The notes beneath the pieces were generated by a model that saw only the letters and a list, made by a program, of their open reading frames with translations, ran no database searches and was not told the origin of the DNA. Shown here one piece after another: positions 1-8,564 of a DNA stretch of 64,000 bases. This stretch comes from Oleomonas cavernae (GTDB lineage: Bacteria; Pseudomonadota; Alphaproteobacteria; Zavarziniales; Zavarziniaceae), in NCBI RefSeq assembly GCF_003590945.1, contig NZ_QYUK01000011.1, positions 772,001 through 836,000 on the forward strand, written 5' to 3'. The position numbers and the translations under genes are program-made. The number at the start of each line of letters is the position of its first letter. Position 1 is the first letter of the stretch.

Positions 1-6
1 CCGACG

Positions 7-120
7 TGGATGACCGGGACAAGCCCGGTCATGACGATTGAGGGTGGTACGCATATGCCGTGAAACAACCCGATTTCCTTAATCGGGTAGCCGTGGCACA
101 AGGCCGGGCATGACGGCGGC
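7..120. repeat. intergenic palindromic repeat (CCGGGaCAAGcCCGG type)
   Basis: An inverted repeat TGACCGGG (11-18) / CCCGGTCA (24-31) with a 5-nt loop is followed by a degenerate second copy around 97-120 containing 'ggccgggcatgacgg'. The wording resembles a short palindromic repeat common between genes in alphaproteobacteria. No open reading frame of interest covers it. The rest of 1-262 holds no gene I can support. Confidence 0.5.
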
Positions 121-262
121 GGGTGGTGGGCAGGTCGGCATAGCGTGGAGAAGATATAAAGTATGGACGGCCGTATTATCGCCTTGACCTGGCGAGATGG
201 ACGTCCATATTAGCCCTTGCCGGATGCATGAGGCGCCGGCCGGTTCGTTAGGAAATTCCCCC

Positions 263-1009
263 ATGACCTCCCCCGTTGTCCTGATCACTGGCGCCTTGAC
301 CGGCATCGGCCGCGCCACCGCCCTGGCCTTCGCCCGTGAAGGTGCCCGCCTTGTCGTCTCTGGCCGCCGCGACGATGCGGGCGAGGCCCTGGCCGCGGAA
401 CTGCGCGGGCTGGGGGCGGAGGCTGAGTTCATCCGCGCCGACGTGCGCAACGAAGACGAGGTGCGCGACCTGGTCGACCGCACCGTGGCCCGCTTCGGCC
501 GCCTCGATGCCGCGGTCAACAATGCCGGCACCGAGGGCCAACCCGGCCCGGTCGTCGAGCAGACGGCGGAGAGCTATGCCGCCACCTTCGATACCAATGT
601 TCTGGGCACGCTGCTGGGCATGAAGCACGCGCTGCGCGTAATGCTGGCCCAGGGCCACGGCAGCATCGTCAATGTCTCGTCCGTGCTGGGCCGCATCGGC
701 GCGCCAGGCGCTTCGGTCTATACCGCCAGCAAGCACGCCGTCGAAGGCCTGACCAAGTCGGCGGCATTGGAAGTCGCCGGGACCGGCGTGCGCATCAACG
801 CCGTCGCACCCGGCCCGATCGAGACGGGCATGCTGAACCGCTTCGTCGGCAACGAGGAGAACAAGGCCGGGCTATTGGCCGGCATCCCCGCCGGCCGTGC
901 CGGTACCGCCGACGAGATTGCCCAGACCATCGTCTTCCTGGCCTCGGCCAAGGCGCCGTTCCTCACCGGCCAGTCCGTTGCCGTCGACGGCGGCAGGCTG
1001 GCGGCGTAA
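263..1009 (+). CDS. SDR family NAD(P)-dependent oxidoreductase
   Basis: A 248-residue classical short-chain dehydrogenase/reductase. The dinucleotide-binding motif TGxxxGIG is at residues 9-16, an NNAG motif follows, and the catalytic Ser (NVSS) and Tyr153-x3-Lys157 (YTASK) are present. The C-terminal 'FLTGQSVAVDGG' is typical of the family. I chose the ATG at 263 over the in-frame ATG at 197 because homology to the Rossmann fold begins right after it. The substrate cannot be inferred: the neighbours (DUF427 protein, flavin oxidoreductase) suggest only general redox or detoxification metabolism. A hairpin lies just after the stop. Confidence 0.9.
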   Translation: MTSPVVLITGALTGIGRATALAFAREGARLVVSGRRDDAGEALAAELRGLGAEAEFIRADVRNEDEVRDLVDRTVARFGRLDAAVNNAGTEGQPGPVVEQTAESYAATFDTNVLGTLLGMKHALRVMLAQGHGSIVNVSSVLGRIGAPGASVYTASKHAVEGLTKSAALEVAGTGVRINAVAPGPIETGMLNRFVGNEENKAGLLAGIPAGRAGTADEIAQTIVFLASAKAPFLTGQSVAVDGGRLAA

Positions 1010-1014
1010 TCCGC

Positions 1015-1047
1015 ATGGGCGACCGGCCTTCGCGGACGGTCGCCCAT
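1015..1047 (+). terminator. hairpin after SDR gene
   Basis: An 11-bp perfect stem ATGGGCGACCG / CGGTCGCCCAT (1015-1025 / 1037-1047) sits 6 nt after the SDR stop. It has no U-tract, so termination would be weak or factor-dependent. The in-frame ATG at 1046 of the next gene falls inside the stem, which supports a later start for that gene. Confidence 0.5.
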
Positions 1048-1099
1048 GGCCATGATCGGGTCTAAGCTCGCCCCGCCGCAGACGAAGGAATTCGATGCC

Positions 1100-1477
1100 A
1101 TGACCGCCAAGGCCATCAAGCTCCCCGGTGCCGATCATCCGATCACCATCGCGCGCAACCCCGCCCGCGTCGTCGTTTCCGTGGCCGGGCGGATCATCGC
1201 CGATACCACGGCGGCGCTGGCCCTGCGCGAGGCGGATTATCCGGCGGTCCAGTACATCCCGCGCCGGGATGTCGACATGACCCTGCTGGTGCGGACCGAC
1301 CACGTCACCTACTGCCCCTACAAGGGCGATTGCGCCTATTACACCATCACCGATGCGCCGCGCGGGGCCAACGCCGTGTGGACCTACGAGGCACCCTATG
1401 CCGCAGTGGCGCCGATCAAGGATCACCTGGCCTTCTACCCCGATCGCGTGACGATCGAGGAACGGCCCGCGACCTGA
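1100..1477 (+). CDS. DUF427 domain-containing protein
   Basis: A 125-residue cytosolic protein that matches the DUF427 (NTP_transf_9) family. The family signatures are 'RVVVSVAGRIIADT', 'YPAVQYIPRRDV', 'YCPYKGDCAYY' and the closing 'AFYPDRVTIEE'. No biochemical role is established for the family. The ATG at 1100 is preferred to 1046, which lies in a hairpin and would add a non-conserved extension. It lies 19 bp before the flavin oxidoreductase gene and probably shares a transcript with it. Confidence 0.85.
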   Translation: MTAKAIKLPGADHPITIARNPARVVVSVAGRIIADTTAALALREADYPAVQYIPRRDVDMTLLVRTDHVTYCPYKGDCAYYTITDAPRGANAVWTYEAPYAAVAPIKDHLAFYPDRVTIEERPAT

Positions 1478-1496
1478 ACCTTCCTGGAAAGTCGAC

Positions 1497-2609
1497 ATGA
1501 GCGTTCTGTTCTCCCCCGCCACCTTGCGTGGCCTGACCCTGTCCAACCGCATCGTGATATCGCCCATGTGCCAGTATTCGGCGCAGGGTGGCAAAGCCAT
1601 GGCCTGGCACATGATCCACCTGGGCAATCTCGCCCTGTCGGGCGCCGGCATGCTGATCACCGAGGCGACGGCGGTCGAGCCCGAGGGCCGCATCTCCCCC
1701 GCCGATCTCGGCCTGTGGGATGACGAGACCGAGGCGGCGCTGGTGCCGGTGCTGGCTGCCATCCGCCGGCATTCCAAGGTCGCCGTCGCCGTGCAGCTTG
1801 CCCATGCGGGGCGCAAGGCCTCCAGCCATGTGCCGTGGGAGGGCGGACAATTGATCCCGGCCGACCAGGGCGGCTGGCGACCCTATGCCCCGTCGGCCGT
1901 GCCGCAGAAGGACGGCGAGGCAGCACCCCTGGCGCTCGATGCCGCCGGCCTGGCGCGGGTACGCGAGGCTTTCGCGGCGGCGGCCCGCCGGGCAGACCGG
2001 CTGGGCATCGACGCGATCGAAATCCACGCGGCCCATGGCTACCTGTTGCATCAATTCCTGTCCCCCCTCGCCAATCGACGGACCGATGAATACGGCGGCT
2101 CGCTGGAGAACCGGTTGCGCTTCCCGCTCGAGGTTTTCGATGCGGTGCGCGCGGCCTTCCCGGCGGACAAGCCGGTCGGCATCCGGGTCTCGGCCTCGGA
2201 CTGGGTCGCCGGCGGCTGGGACCTGGAACAGACCGTGGTTTTCGCCCATGCCCTGAAGGCCCGCGGCGTCGACTGGATCGATGTCTCCTCGGGCGGCGTA
2301 TCGCCACAGCAGCGCATCGCCCTGGGCCCGGGTTATCAGGTGCCCTTCGCCCAGGCGGTGAAGGCGGCCACGGGCGTCAACACCATGGCCGTGGGCCTGA
2401 TCACCGAGGCAAAACAGGCCGAGGAAATCGTCGCCAGCGGCCAGGCGGATTTCGTGGCGCTGGCCCGCGGCATCCTCTACGACCCGCGCTGGCCCTGGCA
2501 TGCGGCGGCCGAACTGGGCGCCACCGTCGAGGCCGCGCCGCAGTTCTGGCGCTCGCCCCCGCATGCGCACAAGGCCCTGTTCGGCGACACGGTCACCGGC
2601 GCGCGCTGA
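1497..2609 (+). CDS. NADH:flavin oxidoreductase, Old Yellow Enzyme (YqjM/XenA class)
   Basis: A 370-residue FMN-dependent ene-reductase that would reduce activated C=C bonds of enals, enones or nitro compounds with NAD(P)H. The 'SPMCQYS' motif (Cys25, Tyr27) is the signature of the thermophilic-like YqjM/XenA subclass, in which the Cys tunes the flavin. The His pair of the active site is in 'IHAAHGYL', followed by the conserved 'FLSPLANRRTDEYGGS'. The C-terminal 'VALARGILYDPRWP' contacts FMN in relatives. It lies 10 bp upstream of the ArsC/Spx-like gene, so co-transcription is likely. The physiological substrate is unknown. Confidence 0.92.
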   Translation: MSVLFSPATLRGLTLSNRIVISPMCQYSAQGGKAMAWHMIHLGNLALSGAGMLITEATAVEPEGRISPADLGLWDDETEAALVPVLAAIRRHSKVAVAVQLAHAGRKASSHVPWEGGQLIPADQGGWRPYAPSAVPQKDGEAAPLALDAAGLARVREAFAAAARRADRLGIDAIEIHAAHGYLLHQFLSPLANRRTDEYGGSLENRLRFPLEVFDAVRAAFPADKPVGIRVSASDWVAGGWDLEQTVVFAHALKARGVDWIDVSSGGVSPQQRIALGPGYQVPFAQAVKAATGVNTMAVGLITEAKQAEEIVASGQADFVALARGILYDPRWPWHAAAELGATVEAAPQFWRSPPHAHKALFGDTVTGAR

Positions 2610-2619
2610 GGTGACAAGC

Positions 2620-2979
2620 ATGGCAAAGGCACCGGCGGTCGCGATCTACGGCATCAAGAACTGCGATACGATGAAGAAGGCGCGCACCTGGCTCGAGGGC
2701 CGGGGCGTCGCCTATGACTTCCATGATTACAAGGTGTCGGGCATCGGGCGCGAGGTGCTCGAAGGCTGGGCGCGCAAGGTCGGGTGGGAAGTGCTGCTCA
2801 ACCGCGCCGGCACCACGTTCCGCAAGCTGCCCGATGCAGCCCGGGCGGACCTGACCGAGCCCAAGGCCATCGCCCTGATGCTGGACCAGCCGTCGATGAT
2901 CAAGCGCCCGGTGCTGGATGTCGGCGGCCGGCTGACCGTGGGCTTCAAGCCCGAGGTCTATGCCGACATCTTCGACTGA
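2620..2979 (+). CDS. ArsC/Spx/MgsR-family reductase-like protein (YffB type)
   Basis: A 119-residue thioredoxin-fold protein of the ArsC-like group. 'YGIKNCDTMKKARTWL' near the N-terminus carries the single redox Cys that YffB/Spx relatives have, and the C-terminal 'KRPVLDVGGRLTVGFKPE' is the conserved substrate-side loop. It lacks the residues of a dedicated arsenate reductase, and no ars genes are nearby, so I do not call it arsC. It follows the flavin oxidoreductase by 10 bp. Confidence 0.85.
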   Translation: MAKAPAVAIYGIKNCDTMKKARTWLEGRGVAYDFHDYKVSGIGREVLEGWARKVGWEVLLNRAGTTFRKLPDAARADLTEPKAIALMLDQPSMIKRPVLDVGGRLTVGFKPEVYADIFD

Positions 2980-2995
2980 AGCCCGCTTTTCCTGA

Positions 2996-4180
2996 TCAGC
3001 AAACCGGGGCGGCGGCGCGAAGGCCGGTGCCGTGCGGCGGCCTGGCATCGGTCGAGCTGGCATGGACCCGGTTGCGGCCCGCGGCCTTGGCGCCGTACAG
3101 GGCCTTGTCGGCGGCGGCGATCAGCGCGTCGGCGGTCTGGCCATCGCGCGGAAAGGTCGCGATCCCGAAGGAGGCGGTCACCGGGATCAGCACCTTGTCG
3201 AAAGGGATCGGCGTGGCGGCCAGCGAGCGGCGCAACTGCTCGGTGCGTTCGATCGCGATCGCCGTTGTCACCCGTGGCAACACCAGTAGGAATTCCTCGC
3301 CGCCATAGCGGCAGTAGATGTCGCTGCTGCGGGCATGGCCTTTCATCAACTCGCCGAAGGCGCGCAGCACCTCGTCACCGGCAAGGTGCCCGAAGCGGTC
3401 GTTCACCGACTTGAAATGGTCGAGATCACCCAGGATCACGCTGACCTCGTGGCCATGGCGCTGGGCCAGGGTCAGTTCCCGGGCCAGGGTGTCGTCGAGA
3501 TAGCGGCGGTTGTAGAGGCCGGTCAGCGCGTCATGGGTCGATTGCTCGCGCAGCCTTTCCTGAAGCGCCTGCACCTCGCGCTCGGCGCGGGCGCGTTCGG
3601 TTACATCCATGACCAGGCTGAGCAGGACGCGCTTGCCGGCGAGTTCCATCACGCCGCCCTGAATTTCGATGTCGAGGACGATGCCGTCCTTGCGCCGCCC
3701 ATGGAAAACGTAGTGGGCCTGGTCGACCTCGCCGCTGAGACGCTTGCGCAGATTCTCCGCCACCAGGGGGCGATCTTCTTCGACCGTCAGGTCGATGGCA
3801 CCCATCCCGCGCAGCTCCTCCGCGCTATAGCCGAAAATCGCTTCGAACTTGGCATTGGCATAGGTGAACTTGCCGTCCTCGATCGTGACGATGCCGACCA
3901 TGGACTGAGTCACCAGGCCGCGGAATTTCGCTTCCGACTCGCGCAGGGCCCGCGTGATCTTTTCGTTCTCGCGCAGCGCCGCCTCCACTTCAGCGGTACG
4001 CTTGCGAACCTGCTCCTCCAGCAGGATGGCGGTCTGGAACAGGCTGAAATCGGAAGCCTGCACGCTGGTGCTGCGCTCCGCGCGATCCATCAGCGCCCGC
4101 ACCATCTTGTTCAGCCGGGCGACCTCCTTCTCCAGTGCCAGCATACCCGGGTCAGGTCCCGGCAACGACAGATCAGGCAT
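2996..4180 (-). CDS. PAS domain-containing diguanylate cyclase
   Basis: A 394-residue protein with an N-terminal predicted coiled coil (about 1-75), a PAS domain (about 85-200, 'TQSMVGIVTIEDGKFTYANAKFEAIFGYS') and a C-terminal GGDEF domain (about 225-385). The active site reads RYGGEEF, and an RSSD inhibitory I-site lies five residues before it, so both cyclase activity and c-di-GMP product inhibition are expected. There are no membrane segments. The start ATG at 4180 overlaps the stop of the upstream FIST gene by 8 nt. The alternative ATG at 4213 lies further inside that gene. The overlap implies translational coupling to the FIST sensor. Confidence 0.9.
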   Translation of the reverse strand: MPDLSLPGPDPGMLALEKEVARLNKMVRALMDRAERSTSVQASDFSLFQTAILLEEQVRKRTAEVEAALRENEKITRALRESEAKFRGLVTQSMVGIVTIEDGKFTYANAKFEAIFGYSAEELRGMGAIDLTVEEDRPLVAENLRKRLSGEVDQAHYVFHGRRKDGIVLDIEIQGGVMELAGKRVLLSLVMDVTERARAEREVQALQERLREQSTHDALTGLYNRRYLDDTLARELTLAQRHGHEVSVILGDLDHFKSVNDRFGHLAGDEVLRAFGELMKGHARSSDIYCRYGGEEFLLVLPRVTTAIAIERTEQLRRSLAATPIPFDKVLIPVTASFGIATFPRDGQTADALIAAADKALYGAKAAGRNRVHASSTDARPPHGTGLRAAAPVC

Positions 4181-5333
4181 CGTGGCCTCCGGCCGGGGCG
4201 GCCCCGATGGCAACGCCGATCAGCGTCTGGTTCACATGCACGCCGTGGTACTGCTCGCCATAGGTGTTGAAGCCGACCGCATTGTTCTGCGCGAACAACT
4301 GGCCCACCCGGTCTTCCAGGCCGTTTTGCGCGATTTCCAGTTTGCGGAGAATGCAGTCGCTGGCGAAAATCAGTTGGGGCTGGCCGATTTCGGCGCGGAT
4401 CTGCGAAAACGTCTGCTCCAGGTTGTTCACCAGGTTCTGACCCCGGGCGACCCGCAGGACCAGGCCCTCCTCGATTGCGCAGAAGAAAGTCAGGCTGCCG
4501 TCGGGGTTGGCTTTCTGGATCGAGCGGACATAGTTCGTGCCGTCGATCATGACCACCACCGGCCAGGCGGCAAAGCGGCTGGGGTCGAGGTCGCGGGCAT
4601 CGACGCCCAGCAGGTGCGCGTATTCTTCCGCCGCCGGCAGCCCATTGATTTCGTTGACCACGCGCAGCCGGCTGTCGGCCTGGGTGACGACCAGCCGGTC
4701 GTCCATGGCGACGAAGTGCTGGGTCTTGAACAGCTTGAACGGCAAGGGGGTGGTGATCAGGACCAGGGCGGCGTTGTCGGTCTGAAACCGGCCGCCGAAA
4801 TAGACATAGGTCTTCCCGAAGTTCAGGCCGTCGCCCGCCGATCCGCCGACCAGCGGCAGATGGCCCAGCGCGCTCTGCAGGCTGCGGGTGACCGGCTCTT
4901 CGCGCACGGACGAGCCGTCGATCAGCAGAAGGGCAAAGCTGTTGTCGGCGTCGGCCTGCGGTGCCTGGCTTTTCAGGCGCTCCAGCAGGGCTTCGGCGAA
5001 GGCCTGGCCCTTGGCGATGTCGAACTGCTGAAGCTGCTCCAGTTGGCCGCAGACGATATCGAAGCTTTCGGCTGGAAAGCTCATCCCGCTGAGGCTGTGG
5101 TCCCGGCAGCCCGCCGGTCCGATCTCCCCGGCCGTGGTGCAGCCCACCACCTGGATACCATCGAACAGGTGCCGCATTTCTTCGGCGAGGGCCTCGAGGT
5201 CGTAGTCGCTGGAACAAAAGAACACCACCAGGGCCGTGTCAGGCCGGGCCACCGCGGCGTGGAATTCGCGCACGGCCTCGCGGGCATCGCGTGCGCATGA
5301 TTGCGCCCTGCGGATGATTGCCGGTTCTTTCAT
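4173..5333 (-). CDS. FIST domain signal-transduction protein (NosP-like candidate)
   Basis: A 386-residue soluble protein. FIST_N covers about 30-225 ('[14 protein letters not shown]', '[12 protein letters not shown]', 'GGSAGDGL') and FIST_C the remainder ('[17 protein letters not shown]', '[21 protein letters not shown]'). FIST proteins are intracellular sensors. A subset called NosP bind haem and nitric oxide and control partner kinases or cyclases encoded beside them. Here the partner is the overlapping PAS-GGDEF gene downstream. Haem binding is inference, because I cannot assign the proximal ligand. The start ATG is the only reasonable one. Confidence 0.85.
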   Translation of the reverse strand: MKEPAIIRRAQSCARDAREAVREFHAAVARPDTALVVFFCSSDYDLEALAEEMRHLFDGIQVVGCTTAGEIGPAGCRDHSLSGMSFPAESFDIVCGQLEQLQQFDIAKGQAFAEALLERLKSQAPQADADNSFALLLIDGSSVREEPVTRSLQSALGHLPLVGGSAGDGLNFGKTYVYFGGRFQTDNAALVLITTPLPFKLFKTQHFVAMDDRLVVTQADSRLRVVNEINGLPAAEEYAHLLGVDARDLDPSRFAAWPVVVMIDGTNYVRSIQKANPDGSLTFFCAIEEGLVLRVARGQNLVNNLEQTFSQIRAEIGQPQLIFASDCILRKLEIAQNGLEDRVGQLFAQNNAVGFNTYGEQYHGVHVNQTLIGVAIGAAPAGGHDA

Positions 5334-5611
5334 GTTTGTTCCCTCGCACCTTTGTCAGTGCCGGTTATTGCTTGGCCCTTTTTGAGCGCTGCTTACTTTG
5401 TCCCGAAGCAAGTTTCCCGAGTATTGCTTCAAGCCATTTAAAAAACTTAAACGTCGAGTTGTCGGGATGGGGGCGGTTTTTATGCGAAGCGTGGCAGGCG
5501 CGGCCGGCCCGCCCGCGGCCCGGCAAATTTGGGGTTCCCAAGCCGTTTCCTTGTCGGGTAACAACGTGGGCAAAGGGCTGCCGCGAACTCGATCACTCTG
5601 AGGGGAACCAC

Positions 5612-6034
5612 ATGTTCAAGGAATTCAGGGAATTCATCATGCGCGGCAACGTCCTTGATCTCGCCATCGGCGTGATCATCGGCGCGGCCTTCGGCAAGAT
5701 TGTGACCTCGCTGGTCGACGACATCATCATGCCGCCGATCGGCCTGGTCCTGGGCGGCATCGATTTCTCGGGCCTCTACATCAACCTGTCGGGTGTCGCC
5801 TACGACTCGCTGGCGGCGGCGCGCCAGGCCAAGGCGGCGGTCATTGCCTACGGCGCCTTCATCAATGTGCTGATCCAGTTCCTGATCGTCGCTTTCGCGA
5901 TCTTCCTCCTGGTGAAGCTGGTCAACCGGTTGGTCCGCAAGCCCGAGGCAGCACCCGCCGCGCCGCCGGCGCCCACGCCGACGGAAACCCTGTTGACCGA
6001 AATCCGCGACGCCCTGAAGTCCCAGGCAAACTGA
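5612..6034 (+). CDS. mscL: large-conductance mechanosensitive channel MscL
   Basis: A 140-residue MscL, the usual length, which opens under membrane tension to release solutes during hypo-osmotic shock. The amphipathic N-terminal helix '[18 protein letters not shown]' is followed by TM1 (about 15-45), a periplasmic loop, TM2 (about 75-100, '[19 protein letters not shown]') and a C-terminal helical tail after a Pro/Ala linker. The start at 5612 is preceded by an AGGGGA ribosome-binding site. The upstream extension of the open frame is not conserved. It is followed by a strong hairpin and faces the EF-hand genes. Confidence 0.97.
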   Translation: MFKEFREFIMRGNVLDLAIGVIIGAAFGKIVTSLVDDIIMPPIGLVLGGIDFSGLYINLSGVAYDSLAAARQAKAAVIAYGAFINVLIQFLIVAFAIFLLVKLVNRLVRKPEAAPAAPPAPTPTETLLTEIRDALKSQAN

Positions 6035-6050
6035 ACGCCGCAACGCTCGC

Positions 6051-6076
6051 GAAGGCGGGGCCCTGGCCCCGCCTTC
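6051..6076. terminator. bidirectional hairpin between convergent genes
   Basis: A 12-bp perfect inverted repeat GAAGGCGGGGCC / GGCCCCGCCTTC lies between the mscL stop (6034) and the stop of the convergent EF-hand gene (6081). It is GC-rich with no clear U-run, and can act in either direction. Confidence 0.65.
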
Positions 6077-6080
6077 CGGA

Positions 6081-6509
6081 TCAGCCGCGCGGGATGATGG
6101 AGCCGGCGCGGCCGCTCTGCCATTCGCCGGCGTCGATCCTGCCGTCGTGATTGGCATCGATCCTGGCAAAGCTGCCGTCGATGCGCGCGGTCTGCTCGGC
6201 CGGCGGCAGGGCCAGGAAGGCCTTCACGCGGTCGGGCTTCGTGTCGGCGATGCGCTTGATCATCATCTGGCTGCCGGCCTCGAATTCGGCCCTGGTGACG
6301 ACACCGTCACGATCGGCATCGAGTTTCTTGAAGCGTGCCTGCTTGGCGGCGGCGTGCCGGTCTGCCGTTGGTGCACCGGCCGGCGGTGCACTGGCGGCCG
6401 GTGCAGCGGCGGTCGGCGCCTGGTCGGCCAGGGCGGGCGAGACGGTGGCTGCGCCGGCGATCAGCAGGGCGGCGAGGCCGGCGACAAAGCGGTGGGCAAC
6501 AGCGGTCAT
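6081..6509 (-). CDS. secreted EF-hand domain protein
   Basis: A 142-residue protein with a signal peptide (about 1-30, cleavage near 'SPALA-DQA'), then an Ala/Pro-rich linker and a helical domain with two EF-hand loops, DADRDGVVTRAEF and DANHDGRIDAGEW. Both loops keep the Asp/Asn calcium ligands at positions 1, 3 and 5 and the acidic residue at 12. A periplasmic calcium-binding role is inferred. AAGGAG about 10 nt upstream sets the start at 6509. It resembles the EF-hand protein encoded immediately upstream (6590-6964), so the two probably arose by tandem duplication. Confidence 0.8.
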   Translation of the reverse strand: MTAVAHRFVAGLAALLIAGAATVSPALADQAPTAAAPAASAPPAGAPTADRHAAAKQARFKKLDADRDGVVTRAEFEAGSQMMIKRIADTKPDRVKAFLALPPAEQTARIDGSFARIDANHDGRIDAGEWQSGRAGSIIPRG

Positions 6510-6589
6510 CAGCCAGGACTCCTTATCGTAAGGGCGACGATCGTCGCCTGCCGGGTTGAACGGCCGGACGGGGCGATCTCCTGCGGCGA

Positions 6590-6964
6590 TCAGCCGGGCA
6601 GCAGCGGGCTGGGCCGGGCCGATGCCCATTCCCGGTCGTCGATCCTGCCGTCGCGATTGGCATCGATCGAGGCAAAGCGCTGGTCGAAGCGCAGCTTCTG
6701 CTCGTCGGGCGTCAGCAGCAGGAAGCGCTCGGCCAGGTCGGGATCGCGGCCGGCCAGTTCCTTGACCAGGCCGGTGCTCCTGGCATCGAATTCGGCCTTG
6801 GTGACGATGCCGTCACTGTCGACATCCATCATCCGGAACAGCGCCGACTTCATTTCCGAGCGCACAGCGGCGGGGGCGTCGGCCGGGGCGGCGGTGCTCA
6901 GGGCCGCCCAGGCGATGCCCAGCAGCGCCAGGCCGGCAACGTGACCCGGCTTGATGATTGACAT
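6590..6964 (-). CDS. secreted EF-hand domain protein (paralogue)
   Basis: A 124-residue protein with an N-terminal hydrophobic export signal ('GHVAGLALLGIAWAALSTAAPADA') and two canonical EF-hand loops, DVDSDGIVTKAEF and DANRDGRIDDREW. The segment between the loops ('RFLLLTPDEQKLRFDQRFASID') matches the layout of the downstream paralogue ('AFLALPPAEQTARIDGSFARID'). The start at 6964 was chosen because the longer open frame adds nothing conserved and runs into the tctA 3' end. The pair lies in the same direction 80 bp apart. Confidence 0.78.
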   Translation of the reverse strand: MSIIKPGHVAGLALLGIAWAALSTAAPADAPAAVRSEMKSALFRMMDVDSDGIVTKAEFDARSTGLVKELAGRDPDLAERFLLLTPDEQKLRFDQRFASIDANRDGRIDDREWASARPSPLLPG

Positions 6965-7049
6965 GATCGAACTCCGTACCGGAAGCACTGTGCTTGCGAT
7001 TCTTGAACGGAGTAACGCGGCCTCTCCTGCGCCGGTTGCGTGAGCGCCG

Positions 7050-8552
7050 TCAATCCTCGACGAAAACAACCTCGCGCCGGCGCGCCACGCCCGGCAGGAA
7101 CACGACGATCAGGGCGATGGCCGCCACCGCCAGCAGCCCGGCGCTGAGCGGGCGCTCGACGAACACCGCCGGATTGCCGTGAGAGATGATCATGGCGCGG
7201 CGCAGATGCTCCTCCAGCATCGGCCCCAGCACGAAGCCCAGCAGCAGGGGCGCCGGCTCGCAATCCAGCTTGACCAGGACGTAGCCCAGGAAGCCGAAGA
7301 CCGAGACGGTATAGAGGTCGAAGGCGTTGTTGTTGACGCTGAGCACGCCGACGCAGCAGAAGGCCAAGATCGCCGGGAACATCGAATAATAGGGGATGGT
7401 CAGCATCTTCACCCACAGCCCGACCAGCGGCAGGTTGAGCATGATCAGCATCAGGTTGCCGATCCACATGGAGACGATGATGCCCCAGAACAGCGCCGGC
7501 TCGTCGGTCGCCACATTGGGCCCCGGCGTGATGCCCTGGATGATCAGGGCGCCGATCATCATGGCCATCACCGGGTTGGCGGGAATGCCTAAGGTCAGCA
7601 TCGGGATGAACGAGGTCTGGGCGCCGGCATTGTTGGCCGATTCCGGTGCTGCCACGCCCTCGATCGCACCCTTGCCGAAGCGCTCGGGCGTCTTCGACAG
7701 TTTCTTCTCGAGCGTATAGGCGGCGAAGGACGACAGGATCGCGCCGCCGCCGGGCAACACGCCCAGGACCGAGCCCAGCAGGGTGCCGCGCACGATCGGC
7801 GCCGCCATCTGCTTCAGGTCGGCGCGGGTCGGCATCAATCCGGTTACGTGCTTCACCGCCACCTCGCGGTCGTGCTCGTTCTCAAGGTTGCGCACGATCT
7901 CGGCGATGCCGAAGATGCCCACCGCCACCGCGACGAAATTCAGACCATCGGCCAGTTGCGTCACGTCGAAGGTGAAGCGCGGGGTGCCGGTGAACACGTC
8001 GGTCCCGATCAGCCCCAGCAGCAATCCCGTCACCACCATGGCCAGCGCCTTGAGCACCGAGCCGTGGGCCAGGGCGATCGAGAAGACGAGGCCCAGGATC
8101 AGCAGCGAGAAATTCTCGGCCGGGCCGAATTCCAGGGCCAGCTTGGTCAGCGGCGGGGCGAACAGGACCAGCACGAAGGTGGCGAAGGTGCCGGCGACGA
8201 AGGAGCCGATCGCCGCCGTCGCCAGGGCCGGGCCGGCGCGTCCCTGGCGTGCCATCTGATAGCCGTCGATGGCGGTGACGGCGGACGATGATTCACCCGG
8301 CATGTTGATCAGGATGGCGGTGGTCGAGCCGCCGTACTGGGCGCCGTAGTAGATCCCGGCCAGCATGATCAGGGCCGCGACCGGCGCCAACGCGAAGGTG
8401 ATCGGCAGCAGCATGGCGATGGTCGCCGTGGGGCCGACGCCCGGCAGCACGCCGACCAGGGTCCCCAGGAAGACGCCGATGAAGCAGTAGAGCAGGTTGC
8501 CGGTGGTGAAGGCCGTGTCGAAGCCCAGTGCCAGGTTGTCGAGTAACTCCAT
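7050..8552 (-). CDS. tctA: tripartite tricarboxylate transporter permease, TctA family
   Basis: A 500-residue large membrane subunit of a TTT transporter with about 11-12 hydrophobic segments. Family hallmarks are 'GVLPGVGPTATIAMLLPITF', 'GIYYGAQYGGSTTAILINMPG', 'GVLPGGGAILSSFAAYTLEKK' and 'FIPMLTLGIPANPVMAMMIGAL'. With TctB and the periplasmic TctC it forms an ion-gradient-driven, high-affinity importer for di- or tricarboxylates or other organic acids. The gene order tctC-tctB-tctA and the 12-bp gap to tctB indicate one operon. No tctDE two-component system is next to it, so the substrate is open. Confidence 0.95.
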   Translation of the reverse strand: MELLDNLALGFDTAFTTGNLLYCFIGVFLGTLVGVLPGVGPTATIAMLLPITFALAPVAALIMLAGIYYGAQYGGSTTAILINMPGESSSAVTAIDGYQMARQGRAGPALATAAIGSFVAGTFATFVLVLFAPPLTKLALEFGPAENFSLLILGLVFSIALAHGSVLKALAMVVTGLLLGLIGTDVFTGTPRFTFDVTQLADGLNFVAVAVGIFGIAEIVRNLENEHDREVAVKHVTGLMPTRADLKQMAAPIVRGTLLGSVLGVLPGGGAILSSFAAYTLEKKLSKTPERFGKGAIEGVAAPESANNAGAQTSFIPMLTLGIPANPVMAMMIGALIIQGITPGPNVATDEPALFWGIIVSMWIGNLMLIMLNLPLVGLWVKMLTIPYYSMFPAILAFCCVGVLSVNNNAFDLYTVSVFGFLGYVLVKLDCEPAPLLLGFVLGPMLEEHLRRAMIISHGNPAVFVERPLSAGLLAVAAIALIVVFLPGVARRREVVFVED

Positions 8553-8564
8553 GCGACGCCCCCG

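Noticed and set aside
2620-2979. Arsenate reductase (arsC)
   Set aside because: The protein fits the YffB/Spx-like branch, and no arsenic-resistance genes are nearby.
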